The notes below the pieces were generated by a model. That model ran no database searches, was not told where the DNA came from, and saw only the letters and a program-made list of their open reading frames with translations. A stretch of DNA of 64,000 nt, taken from Siderastrea radians (taxonomy: Eukaryota; Cnidaria; Anthozoa; Scleractinia; Rhizangiidae). Numbering within the stretch: position 1 is the first letter of the stretch; each line of letters starts with the position of its first letter. This document shows, piece by piece, positions 52,735 to 61,103 of this stretch. The translations under genes were made by a program, and so were the position numbers. The stretch lies in the NCBI GenBank assembly GCA_964017195.1, contig OZ024894.1:4490347-4554346 (forward strand), given 5' to 3'.

Positions 52735-53399
52735 ATACAGTAGCATCAACTGGTACTGATTTATTGATTCACCACGGTATTCCTTGGCTTGGAAAAAAGG
52801 CTGTTGAAATGGGAAGATATTATGGATCAGAAGCCTTGAGAAACCCAAAACTGCAGAAAAAGGCTATCGATTATGCTCTGGATAAGTTGAATCCAATGAT
52901 TCAGAATGTTGGAAGTCAAGCTCTTGATCAATTATCAACCAAAATCAGACCAAATAGAAAGTATAAAACCGACAGAAAGGATTTGGATGGTGGTAGTTTA
53001 GATATCCATAAACTAATTGGGAAATTACCGACACCAAAAGCTGGATGGACTCCTGGAAAGTATAAATACATGGGGGCATATAACCCTCTCGATAAACAGT
53101 TAGAGTATGATAAAAACACTGGAGAGGTCACCAAGTGGCACGTACAACCTTACAATGAAGTTGATAGAATATCAGCTCATCATGATATTTGTTATGATAT
53201 GGGTAAAAACAAAGGTGAATGTGACAGAAAAATGGTTAAGTCACTTGATATGATTCCTTATGGACAGATGCCAAAATGGGGGCAAACAGCACGATTTCTA
53301 ATCAACACGAAGCAGAAACTAGGTCTTGGTGTAACAAAACAAAGGAAGACAAAAAACGGAAAAGGCCGTCGAGTGAAGAAAACTGGCAAGAAAAATTAG
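52674..53399 (+). CDS. PLA2-like domain protein, no own start, -1 frame of zinc-ribbon ORF
   Basis: The frame is open from 52674 (after a stop at 52671) to the stop at 53397. It contains no ATG before 52809 (M in KKAVEMGRYYG). A helical region (RYYGSEALRNPKLQKKAIDY) is followed by YKYMGAYNPLDKQL, like the calcium-binding loop of parvovirus VP1-type phospholipase A2, and DRISAHHDICYD with the catalytic His-Asp pair, then a short Cys-bearing helix. The basic tail (KQRKTKNGKGRRVKKTGKKN) may bind DNA. In parvoviruses this domain breaches endosomal membrane during entry. The tail overlaps the integrase frame. Confidence 0.75.
   Translation, partial: DEICQTIGKRDSPSKGAGLLDTVASTGTDLLIHHGIPWLGKKAVEMGRYYGSEALRNPKLQKKAIDYALDKLNPMIQNVGSQALDQLSTKIRPNRKYKTDRKDLDGGSLDIHKLIGKLPTPKAGWTPGKYKYMGAYNPLDKQLEYDKNTGEVTKWHVQPYNEVDRISAHHDICYDMGKNKGECDRKMVKSLDMIPYGQMPKWGQTARFLINTKQKLGLGVTKQRKTKNGKGRRVKKTGKKN
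52707..52728 (+). promoter_or_regulatory. Candidate -1 slip site, zinc-ribbon to PLA2-like
   Basis: A AAG GGG at 52716-52722 fits X XXY YYZ with AAG GGG in the zinc-ribbon frame, 10 nt before that ORF's stop codon. The heptamer lies in the loop of a 6-bp hairpin (AGCCCG 52707-52712 with CGGGCT 52723-52728). This heptamer is not among the strongest eukaryotic ones, and a decayed frameshift mutation is possible. Confidence 0.45.
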
Positions 53400-54316
53400 C
53401 TGATGAGCTTCATAAACCTATAAAGCGTAACTTCACCCGGCGGCGGGTAATTGTAAATCATAGTGACAAATTTTGGTGTTCAGATATCGTTGAGATGCAA
53501 AAATTCAGTCGATGGAACGCTGGCTACAGATATCTTCTAATGGTTCTTGATGTCTTCTCTAAATACGGTTGGATAGTCCCTTTAAAAGATAAAAAGGGTG
53601 AAACAGTTGCTAAGGCATTAAAAACAATATTCAAAGAGGGGCGTAAACCACAATATCTTTGGACAGACAAAGGCAAGGAGTATTACAACAAACATGTTAA
53701 GGAACTACTTGATAAGAATAAAATAACATTGTACTCAACTGAGAATGAGGAAAAGTCGTCAGTTTGTGAAAGATGGAACAGAACAATTAAAACCAAGATG
53801 TGGAAACAGTTTACTGTTCAAGGTAATACACAGTATCTTAACATGTTACCTAAATTAGTGAAACAGTATAACAATACCAGACATTCCAGCATAAAGATGA
53901 CACCTGCAGAAGCAAGCAAAAAGAAGAATCAAAGAGTTGTTTACTTTAATCTGTATGGTGATATGGAAATATCAAGACAGAAACCAAAGTTCAAAGTTGC
54001 TGATAAGGTTAGAATAAGTAAGTATAAACGAAATGTGTTTGATAAGGGCTATACACCAAATTGGTCTGAGGAAATTTTCACAGTTGATGAAATACAACAT
54101 ACGAATCCAATCACATACAAACTAAAGGATCTCAGAGATGAAGACATTCAAGGGAGTTTTTATGAACCTGAATTACTTAAAGCTGAACAACAGGTATTCA
54201 GAATTGATAAAGTGATTCGGAGGGATTATAAGAAGAAACAGGCTCTTGTTAAATGGAAGGGATACAGTGATGAATTTAACAGTTGGGTTCCAATGAAGGA
54301 TTTACAAATAATATAA
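53276..54316 (+). CDS. INT: Retroviral-type integrase with C-terminal chromodomain, -1 frame of PLA2-like ORF
   Basis: 346 codons counted from an ATG at 53276 that lies wholly within the PLA2-like coding sequence. The recognisable integrase begins after the overlap (EENWQEKLADELHKP). The DDE core has Asp70 (FWCSDIVEM), Asp131 (LWTDKGKEYY) and Glu165 (VCERWNRT), with close to D,D-35-E spacing. The C-terminus is a chromodomain (ALVKWKGYSDEFNSWVPMKD). It performs strand transfer of element ends, giving 6-bp target duplications. No late or early start motif precedes the ATG, and the frame is -1 relative to the PLA2-like ORF, so expression by frameshifting at 53351-53357 is more plausible than internal initiation. 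Confidence 0.9.
   Translation: MGANSTISNQHEAETRSWCNKTKEDKKRKRPSSEENWQEKLADELHKPIKRNFTRRRVIVNHSDKFWCSDIVEMQKFSRWNAGYRYLLMVLDVFSKYGWIVPLKDKKGETVAKALKTIFKEGRKPQYLWTDKGKEYYNKHVKELLDKNKITLYSTENEEKSSVCERWNRTIKTKMWKQFTVQGNTQYLNMLPKLVKQYNNTRHSSIKMTPAEASKKKNQRVVYFNLYGDMEISRQKPKFKVADKVRISKYKRNVFDKGYTPNWSEEIFTVDEIQHTNPITYKLKDLRDEDIQGSFYEPELLKAEQQVFRIDKVIRRDYKKKQALVKWKGYSDEFNSWVPMKDLQII
53351..53444 (+). promoter_or_regulatory. -1 frameshift signal: A AAA AAC plus stem-loop
   Basis: AAAAAAC at 53351-53357 is phased so that AAA AAC are codons of the PLA2-like frame. After a 7-nt spacer, GCCGTCGAGTGAAG (53365-53378) pairs with CTTCACCCGGCGGC (53431-53444): 14 positions with one G-U and one A-C mismatch, enclosing a 52-nt loop. 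The heptamer is the same as in several retroviral gag-pro or gag-pol sites, and the 5-9-nt spacer rule is met. A pseudoknot was not assessed. Confidence 0.72.
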
Positions 54317-54325
54317 TATATACAT

Positions 54326-54598
54326 ATGGATACTGAAAAACAAGAATGGTATTGTGATATTTGCAACAAGAAATATAGTTCGAAGAGAAAGGAAAAACAT
54401 CTTTTGACTCAAGTTCATAAAAAGAATAAAAAACGTCTTGAGCATGAGGAGGAACTTGAAGATTATGAAATACGTCGAGATGTACTAATGATGGAAAATA
54501 TTGGAGATATGGATTTTTCAGGGTTCTTGAAAAAACGTGTACTTGTTGATAAACAACTTAAAAAAGAATTCGGTCGAAATTACAAAGTCCCTGAATGA
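54326..54598 (+). CDS. C2H2 zinc-finger protein
   Basis: 90 residues. One finger of the WYCDICNKKYSSKRKEKHLLTQVH type (residues 8-31) is followed by an acidic helical tail. It starts 10 bp after the integrase stop, preceded by AATATAATATATACAT. Single C2H2 proteins of this kind accompany Polinton replication genes and may bind viral DNA or RNA. A paralogue-like finger follows at 54650. No enzymatic motif. Confidence 0.7.
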   Translation: MDTEKQEWYCDICNKKYSSKRKEKHLLTQVHKKNKKRLEHEEELEDYEIRRDVLMMENIGDMDFSGFLKKRVLVDKQLKKEFGRNYKVPE

Positions 54599-54649
54599 AT
54601 TTAAACGCATAAGCCAAAGTGATTTAAAAATAAACATATAGTATTATAT

Positions 54650-54862
54650 ATGGAAAATCAGAATCTTAAGAGAGGTCGAGGTAGACCAAAAATATATTTC
54701 ACTGAAGAAGACAGAAAGGAGGCTTTAAAAAAAAGTAAAACAAAGTACATGCTGAATAAAGAATGGTATTGTGACGTTTGCAAAAATGGACGAAATTATA
54801 CTCTTGCTGGCAAATGGATTCATTTCAAATCAAAAAAACACATCAAAAACGCTGAGAAATAA
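54650..54862 (+). CDS. AT-hook plus zinc-finger protein
   Basis: 70 residues. An AT-hook core RGRGRPK at residues 7-13 is followed by a C2H2-type finger (EWYCDVCKNGRNYTLAGKWI, closing with HFKSKKH). Both elements bind DNA, AT-hooks preferring the minor groove of AT-rich tracts. The start is preceded by ATAGTATTATAT, the early-type context, and a TTTAAACGCAT segment lies about 45 bp upstream. Possibly a regulator or replication accessory acting on the element's own AT-rich promoters. Confidence 0.7.
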   Translation: MENQNLKRGRGRPKIYFTEEDRKEALKKSKTKYMLNKEWYCDVCKNGRNYTLAGKWIHFKSKKHIKNAEK

Positions 54863-54864
54863 TA

Positions 54865-54932
54865 CAGTTCAAAGGATTCATGCTTGGATCATTTGAATTC
54901 TCGACTATATTTAAACGCGGATTAAAAATATT
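54865..54932 (+). repeat. Direct repeat upstream of ORF 54964, copy 1
   Basis: About 65 bp (GTTCAAAGGATTCATGCTTG, then GATCATTTGAATTCTCGACT, then TTTAAACGC) that recurs at 55278-55343 before the polymerase gene. It contains an inverted pair, TTCAAA(G)GAT / GATCATTTGAA. Confidence 0.85.
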
Positions 54933-54963
54933 TAAATAATATTATAGTATAGTAATATATAGA

Positions 54964-55254
54964 ATGAAATTAAATGAGACAATGTTGAAAATCAATAGAT
55001 TAGAACAAAAAATATCACGAATTAATGATGAAATAGATAAGAGATATAACCTAATTATTTGTAAATTTCGTAGAGACCTAATTATTTGTAAATTTCGTAG
55101 AGACTGTTATTTACCAGCAACACATCAACTAATTACTGGTAAGTTTCCTAACTATGTAAAGACTATGATATGTGATAAATGTTCAGATAATATAGACAAT
55201 TTAAACTGCTACCAACTTGATATTATGGGATTTGTTGACCTATATAAGTTATAA
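54964..55254 (+). CDS. Small coiled-coil, cysteine-bearing protein
   Basis: 96 residues. The N-terminus (NETMLKINRLEQKISRINDE) is a predicted coiled coil. A perfect tandem duplication of nine residues (LIICKFRRD twice) comes next, from a 27-bp repeat at about 55,050-55,103. The C-terminal half carries MICDKCSDN and further cysteines, possibly zinc-binding. The start context TAATATATAGAATG is the same as for the polymerase and VLTF3-like genes. Function unknown; early expression is inferred from that context. Confidence 0.55.
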   Translation: MKLNETMLKINRLEQKISRINDEIDKRYNLIICKFRRDLIICKFRRDCYLPATHQLITGKFPNYVKTMICDKCSDNIDNLNCYQLDIMGFVDLYKL

Positions 55255-55277
55255 GTTATAAGTTACAATTACAGTTA

Positions 55278-55343
55278 CAGTTCAAAGGATTCATGCTTGG
55301 ATCATTTGAATTCTTGACCATACTTAAACGCAGAATGAAAGTC
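55278..55343 (+). repeat. Direct repeat upstream of DNA polymerase gene, copy 2
   Basis: Second copy of the 54865-54932 segment, ending CTTAAACGC. The same block before two neighbouring genes suggests a duplicated early promoter or replication element. Confidence 0.85.
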
Positions 55344-55376
55344 ATTTAAAATAAAAAACTTATAGTAATATATAGA

Positions 55377-58300
55377 ATGAAAGAATCTAATCATATTAAT
55401 ATGGATAAAGCTAGTTTGAAGAAACTCAGCAAATCACAACTTATTAAATTGCTTCTGAAGCAGGAGAATAAGAAGCCAGTTCAACAAAAACGAAGACCAA
55501 TACCAACACCTCGGAAAAGTGTCAAAGAAATGGTCAAGCAGTATGAAGATAATATTATTCAACCAGTCCCAGCACCAAGATCTAAGAAACCGGTTCCAAC
55601 ACCAAGAACCATAATAAAACAAACAGACAAAGCTTTAAAAGGTTTTGCCAAATCTTATGAAATTAACATAAGAAACAACAGAGACCCATTAGCTCAAATG
55701 CAAAATACACGAAACGGTGCAGAACGACAATTAACAACTTTGCTGAATGAAATGAAAGGCTTGAAATACGTTGAAACATTGAAAGTAACATTTGAAAAAA
55801 TATCAGCTGATGTAATAGTCGAAAAGTCTGCATATTTCAATAGTACAAGTCAAACAATAATCAATGAAATGGAAATTAATGAAGCATTACAAATGTCTAA
55901 ACAAAATATCTTAAACAAGATAGCTCAATGGATTTCTGAAGGATCAGGTTGGACGGTACAATCAGTTGATAGTCATTACCTAAACATTGTCAAATACGAA
56001 CCTATGAAAGGATCCTCATATATCCAACTGCCTAACGAACTGAGAAATCCAAAAAAGGGGTTGATAAACATGAAAAATGAGGATAATGAATGTTTCAGAT
56101 GGTGTCATATCAGGCACTTAAACCAACAAGATAAATATCCTCAAAGAATAAAAAAATCTGACAAAGAATATGTCAATAAATTAGATTACTCAGGTGTTGA
56201 ATTTCCAATAGCTGTCAAACATTACAATAGAATCGAGAAGCAGAACAGTGTCAATATAAATGTATTCGGATACGAAAACAAACAGCCATATCCCATCTAT
56301 GTTTCAAAAGAAAAGTATGAAGATCATATGGAACTACTTCTGGTAACTGAAAAAGAAAACAAGCATTATGTTCTTATAAAGGATTTTAATAGATTCATGT
56401 ATAGCCAAACAAAACATGAACACAGGAAACACTTTTGTATGCACTGTCTGCAATGTTTCAGTTCTGAAAGAGTATTAAGCAATCACAAAGATATTTGCAT
56501 ACAAGTGAACGGCACCCAAGCAATTAAAATGCCTAACAAAGACAATAACATACTGAAATTCAACAACTTCCATAAACAGCAACCTGTACCATTTGTCATT
56601 TATGCCGATTTTGAGTCTATTTTAGAGAAGATTCATGGATGCAAGCAAGACGGTAATAAATCATACACCGAAGCATACCAAACACATGCAGATTGTGGAT
56701 TTGGTTATAAAGTAGTTTGTTGTTATGACGACAAATATACAAAACCAATACAAATATACAGAGGTGAAAAGTCTGTATACAAATTCATGGAAAATATTTT
56801 AGAAGAAGTGAAATACTGCAAAAGAGTAATGAAAAAATATTTCAACAAACCATTAAGAATGACAGAAGAGAATGAACAGGAATTCAAAAAAGCTACAACA
56901 TGCCACATCTGTGATAAAAAATATACTGAAAAAGACACTCGAGTGAGAGATCATTGTCATATTACAGGTAAATTTAGAGGTTCAGCTCACCAAGAATGTA
57001 ATCTGAAACTTAGAATAAACCCAAAAGAAATAAAAATTCCTGTCATATTTCACAATCTCAAAGGGTATGATTCTCATTTTATTATGCAAGAGATTGGAGC
57101 TATTGTTAAGAAACATACATATAAAAATAAGAAAGGAGAGGATAAACAAATGAATATCAATGCTATTCCAAACAATATGGAAAAATACATGGCTTTCATG
57201 ATTGGTACAAATCTTACCTTCATTGATAGTTTCCAGTTTATGAGTTCAAGTTTGGATAAATTAGTCAGCAACTTACCAGCAGAAGCTTTAAAGTATACAA
57301 GCAAAAGATTCCAAAAAGAAAAATTAAATCTTATGGCACGAAAAGGTGTCTATCCATATGATTACATGGACAGTTTTGAGAAATTCAATAAAACAGAATT
57401 ACCAACCAAAGAAGAATTTTACAGCATATTAAATAATGAGCATATTTCAGATGAAGATTATAGTCATGCTGAGAAAGTGTGGAATACATTTAAATTAAAA
57501 ACAATGGGTGAATACCATAATTTATATCTCGAGTCTGATATACTTCTATTAGCCGACGTGTTTGAAAACTTCCGAAAAATATGTCTTCAGTATTACAAAT
57601 TAGACCCATGCCACTATTTCACATCACCTGGTTTGAGCTGGGACGCCATGTTGAAGATGACTAATATTCAATTGGAACTAATGACAGACATAGATATGTT
57701 TCAATTTATTGAAAAAGGCTCGCGTGGTGGTATATCTTATATTGCTAACCGTTATGCTAAAGCGAATAACAAGTACATGAGTGAATATGATGAGAATATG
57801 CCGTCAAAATACATTATTTACCTTGATGCGAATAATTTATACGGGTGGGCAATGAGTCAATATCTCCCTACTGGAGGTTTCAAATGGTTGACGGAAAAGC
57901 AGATTAATAAAATCAATTTAGCTCAGTATAATGAAGACAGTAATAAAGGATTGTTAATAGAAGTCGATTTAGAATACCCGAAAGAGCTTCACGAATTGCA
58001 TAACAGCTATCCATTAGCTGCTGAGAGAGTTTGTGTCAATAAAGATATGCTGTCTGAGTATTGTAAAACAATAGCTACAAAATACAATATATCGACAGGA
58101 CTAGTACATAAATTAATTCCTACATTAAGCAACAAAGAAAAATATGTTCTGCATTATAGAAACCTGCAACTGTACCTTGATCTTGGATTGAAAATAAACA
58201 AAGTCCATCGAGTTTTAGAATTCAATCAGTCGCCTTGGCTCAAACAATACATTCAATTCAATACACTGAAACGTACTCAAGCAAAAAATTCATTCGAAAA

Positions 58301-59090
58301 AGATTTCTTCAAACTTATGAATAACTCCGTTTTTGGAAAGACAATGGAAAACATAAGAAAGCGTGTTGATGTCCGACTTATCACAGATGAAAAGAAACTA
58401 TTGAAAATGGTAAGTAAACCTACTTATGTAAGCAGCAAGATATTCAACAAAGATCTAGTTGCAGTGCATAAAATAAAAGAAACTCTCACTTTAAACAGGC
58501 CATCATATGTGGGAATGTGTATTCTCGATTTAAGCAAGACATTGATGTATGATTTCCATTATAACTACATAAAAGAAAAGTATGGAAACAAAGCCAAATT
58601 ATTATTCACAGACACAGACTCATTAACATATGAAATCGAAACCGATGATGTCTACAGAGACTTTTGGAATGACAAAGATCGATTTGACAACAGCGAATAT
58701 CCAGAAAGCTCGCCTTATTTCGATAAGACAAACAAGAAAGTAATTGGTAAATTCAAAGATGAAGCTTGCAGTATTCCAATAACAGAATTCATCGGTTTGC
58801 GATCAAAAATGTATAGCTACATAAAAGACAATAATAAAGGCGGAAAAACAGCCAAAGGAATCAAGAAAAATATAATAAATAACAACATCAAACATACTGA
58901 CTACAAAAATGTTTTATTAGAAAATAGACAAATCCAACATACTATGAAAACTATTCGAAGCAGCAAACATCAACTAGGTAGTTACGAAATAAACAAAATA
59001 TCACTAAGCTGCTTCGATGACAAAAGATATATATTAACTAATGGAATAGAAAGTTTGGCTTATGGTCACTATTATATAAGTTCGAAATAA
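55377..59090 (+). CDS. POLB: Protein-primed family B DNA polymerase
   Basis: 1,237 residues. The N-terminus has three P(I/V)P(T/A)PR motifs (about residues 40-82), class II SH3-ligand-like. A C2H2-like cluster (HFCMHCLQCF) begins at 352. Exonuclease motifs are YADFES (Asp411, Glu413), FHNLKGYDSH (558-567) and YLESDILLLADVF (717-729). Between ExoI and ExoII is an HNH/endonuclease-VII-like zinc segment from Cys509 with DHCH at 525-528. Polymerase motifs are YLDANNLYG (Asp817), KLMNNSVFGK (979-988) and FTDTDSLTYE (Asp1079, Asp1081). All catalytic acids are present and the frame is intact, so the enzyme looks functional. It replicates the element using terminal protein primers at the inverted repeats. 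The start is TAATATATAGAATG. Confidence 0.93.
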   Translation: MKESNHINMDKASLKKLSKSQLIKLLLKQENKKPVQQKRRPIPTPRKSVKEMVKQYEDNIIQPVPAPRSKKPVPTPRTIIKQTDKALKGFAKSYEINIRNNRDPLAQMQNTRNGAERQLTTLLNEMKGLKYVETLKVTFEKISADVIVEKSAYFNSTSQTIINEMEINEALQMSKQNILNKIAQWISEGSGWTVQSVDSHYLNIVKYEPMKGSSYIQLPNELRNPKKGLINMKNEDNECFRWCHIRHLNQQDKYPQRIKKSDKEYVNKLDYSGVEFPIAVKHYNRIEKQNSVNINVFGYENKQPYPIYVSKEKYEDHMELLLVTEKENKHYVLIKDFNRFMYSQTKHEHRKHFCMHCLQCFSSERVLSNHKDICIQVNGTQAIKMPNKDNNILKFNNFHKQQPVPFVIYADFESILEKIHGCKQDGNKSYTEAYQTHADCGFGYKVVCCYDDKYTKPIQIYRGEKSVYKFMENILEEVKYCKRVMKKYFNKPLRMTEENEQEFKKATTCHICDKKYTEKDTRVRDHCHITGKFRGSAHQECNLKLRINPKEIKIPVIFHNLKGYDSHFIMQEIGAIVKKHTYKNKKGEDKQMNINAIPNNMEKYMAFMIGTNLTFIDSFQFMSSSLDKLVSNLPAEALKYTSKRFQKEKLNLMARKGVYPYDYMDSFEKFNKTELPTKEEFYSILNNEHISDEDYSHAEKVWNTFKLKTMGEYHNLYLESDILLLADVFENFRKICLQYYKLDPCHYFTSPGLSWDAMLKMTNIQLELMTDIDMFQFIEKGSRGGISYIANRYAKANNKYMSEYDENMPSKYIIYLDANNLYGWAMSQYLPTGGFKWLTEKQINKINLAQYNEDSNKGLLIEVDLEYPKELHELHNSYPLAAERVCVNKDMLSEYCKTIATKYNISTGLVHKLIPTLSNKEKYVLHYRNLQLYLDLGLKINKVHRVLEFNQSPWLKQYIQFNTLKRTQAKNSFEKDFFKLMNNSVFGKTMENIRKRVDVRLITDEKKLLKMVSKPTYVSSKIFNKDLVAVHKIKETLTLNRPSYVGMCILDLSKTLMYDFHYNYIKEKYGNKAKLLFTDTDSLTYEIETDDVYRDFWNDKDRFDNSEYPESSPYFDKTNKKVIGKFKDEACSIPITEFIGLRSKMYSYIKDNNKGGKTAKGIKKNIINNNIKHTDYKNVLLENRQIQHTMKTIRSSKHQLGSYEINKISLSCFDDKRYILTNGIESLAYGHYYISSK

Positions 59091-59436
59091 AATTAAAGTT
59101 CAAGCATCATTTCTTCTTCCTGTGGGGGTCGAAGTACAAGCTCAGAAGACGCTATTGTCTGAATATGACTCAAATCTTCTGGAAGCTTCTTCTACACTCA
59201 GAGGCATCTTGTCAACCGGAAGAAAATTTGAAAATTTTTATCAAAACTGAACTTTTTCTGATATTTTTACACGAAAAAGTAATTTATGGGTACGTTTTTA
59301 ATTGGTCAATAGAGATCATATGATATCATGACCTTGGAAAATGGCTGAGTCATTTCCTGTTTTCACCAGACATGTCCAGACTTGTTTCTGAGAAAAACTT
59401 CCTGCTTTTCCGAGAAAGACTTCCTGTGGTGTGGAA
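59091..59436. other. Spacer between polymerase gene and right terminal repeat
   Basis: 346 bp with no ORF. A short imperfect direct repeat (CTTCCTGCTTTTCCGAGAAA followed by GACTTCCTGTGG) lies at the terminal-repeat edge. Confidence 0.5.
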
Positions 59437-60476
59437 TCACGTGATTGAATAATGCGTTGGATGCATCATGAGATACAACATATAGTATCCAAATCCAATC
59501 AATTCAGCCCATGTAATAAAATACATATAGTTTCCCATAAAATGGAACCAGCATCGCAAAAAGAAACTTCCCCTCTTGATCGCTAAAGCGATCAATTCAC
59601 TGCCTCACAAAAGCTCCGCTTTTGTTCCCCAATGCTTAAAAAATGGATCTTGTATATAGTTATCCATAAAATGGAACCAGCATCGCAAAAAGAAACTTCC
59701 CCTCTTGATCGCTAAAGCGATCAATTCACTGCCTCACAAAAGCTCCGCTTTTGTTCCCCAATGCTTAAAAAATGGATCTAGTATATAGTTATCCATAAAA
59801 TGACTCCATCACATAATGTCATCACATAATGTCATCACATAATAAAATCACATAATAAAAGCGTCCATCGCTCTTAGCTCTTTGAGCTAAGAGCTCTTCC
59901 CACCTGACGGCGGGAAGAGCAAAAGCTCTTCCCGCCTGACGCTTTTTGCAATAACGACCCCCCCATCCCCGTGCTAAGTCTTTGAATGTATTGCTACGCA
60001 ATCATTCAAATACTTAGCATGCCGGGGGGTCTATTGCCGTGATTGAGCCATGTGATGGAATCATGTGATGGAGCCATGTGATAAAATACATATAGTTTCC
60101 CATAAAATGGAACCAGCATCGCAAAAATGGATATAGTATATAATACCATCACATAAAACCATGTGATAAAAAAAACATATAGAACCCCATTATGTCTCAC
60201 GTGCCCTACGATTCATAGTCTCTACGAGACTAGAATCTACCCACGTGAGACCGCGACGGAGCCTCACTCGCTACTTCGTAGCGACTTCCCGAGCCTGCTC
60301 GGCTCCTCACCATCACATAAAACCATGTGAAAAAACATATAGTTTTTCAAAAAAATTATTCCATAACATATAGTTTTCAAAAATGGTTCCATCTAATGGT
60401 GTAGTAGTTATAGAGTTGGCGGATTCTAGAACACTTTCGAAGAAAGTGGTCTAGAACCGCCAACTCTATAACTACT
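59437..60476. repeat. Polinton terminal inverted repeat, right
   Basis: 1,040 bp, reverse complement of 11407-12446, ending CCGCCAACTCTATAACTACT. Every block compared by eye matched, including a spurious identical 64-codon frame; differences were seen only in the last few inner bases. Confidence 0.95.
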
Positions 60477-60482
60477 CCCGAT
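60477..60482. repeat. Target-site duplication CCCGAT, right
   Basis: Matches 11401-11406; the host exon sequence continues immediately after. Confidence 0.92.
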
Positions 60483-60582
60483 GCAAGAAACAAGATACAA
60501 CTGTGTCAGAACTGGAGTTAACCCAGCATGGAGGGGAAAAAGTGAACGATTCGACGCATATTGCTTCGTTGTCGACGAGTAG
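60483..60582 (+). CDS. Link-domain gene exon 4, 3' part
   Basis: Following the target duplication, the frame that ended with ...TVVP and the first two bases of the next codon resumes. It encodes the end of the Link domain: QETRYNCVRTGVNPAWRGK, then SERFDAYCFVVDE and a TAG at 60580-60582. The two cysteines complete the four-cysteine Link module begun in exon 3. With the 49-kb insert in place this segment cannot be read from the normal start. Confidence 0.85.
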
Positions 60583-60823
60583 GAAGTGATGGACCAAAGG
60601 TCAACTGGGATCGATTCTTTAACCTTTTCAACAGTAAAAAATCTCAAATAACATTGTAAATATGGAAAAACGAACAAAACCTACAGGAAAGAACATTTCG
60701 TTAAGTTCCATTTGAACTCAGTGAGAGGTTTCTTGAGTAAAAGTAAGTGAAAAGTCAAGTTTGAGTTATGTTAAAAATTGTGTTTTGATTGTTATCCGTT
60801 TTGTAAAAATGTACTAAAATAAA
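60583..60823 (+). terminator. 3' untranslated region with polyadenylation signal
   Basis: Non-coding sequence after the stop. AATAAA at 60818-60823 is a canonical polyadenylation signal. Confidence 0.6.
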
Positions 60824-61103
60824 GATCAAAAGTGCTAGTTCCAGGTACATACAAGATATTTCTTGTAATACGGATGACCAGAGTTACATTTAAATGCGCG
60901 CCATTTTGCCGGCATATCCGGTTCCACGCGCCGAGATACTTGTAATGGAAAAACTGAGCAGAAAAAGGATTAGAGACTGGTGAGAGAAGACGAGGGAACG
61001 CCTTTGAGCTTTTTTTACAAACTCCCCACGGTCCTGTGTAAGGTACTCAACTGTGCCACATCACTGGACTTTGAAAGACGTTCACTTGTTTTTATACCCT
61101 GCT
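60824..61103. other. Host intergenic DNA
   Basis: Nothing recognised. Confidence 0.4.

Larger units (their letters stand above)
11407..60476. mobile_element. Polinton/Maverick, 49,070 bp, inserted in a host exon
   Basis: The termini are inverted copies starting AGTAGTTATAGAGTTGGCGG, giving 5'-AG and CT-3' ends, with a 6-bp target duplication. The right half carries the diagnostic set: protein-primed PolB, retroviral-type integrase, adenain-like protease, A32-type ATPase and double jelly-roll capsid. The long terminal repeats appear identical apart from their innermost bases, so integration looks recent. Typical Polintons are 15-20 kb; the gene block plus terminal repeats here would be about 18-20 kb without the 29-kb host-like block at about 13.07-42.2 kb. 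Confidence 0.95.

Noticed and set aside
55100..55140. CRISPR-like or iteron array at the 27-bp duplication
   Set aside because: Only two units, in frame within an ORF.
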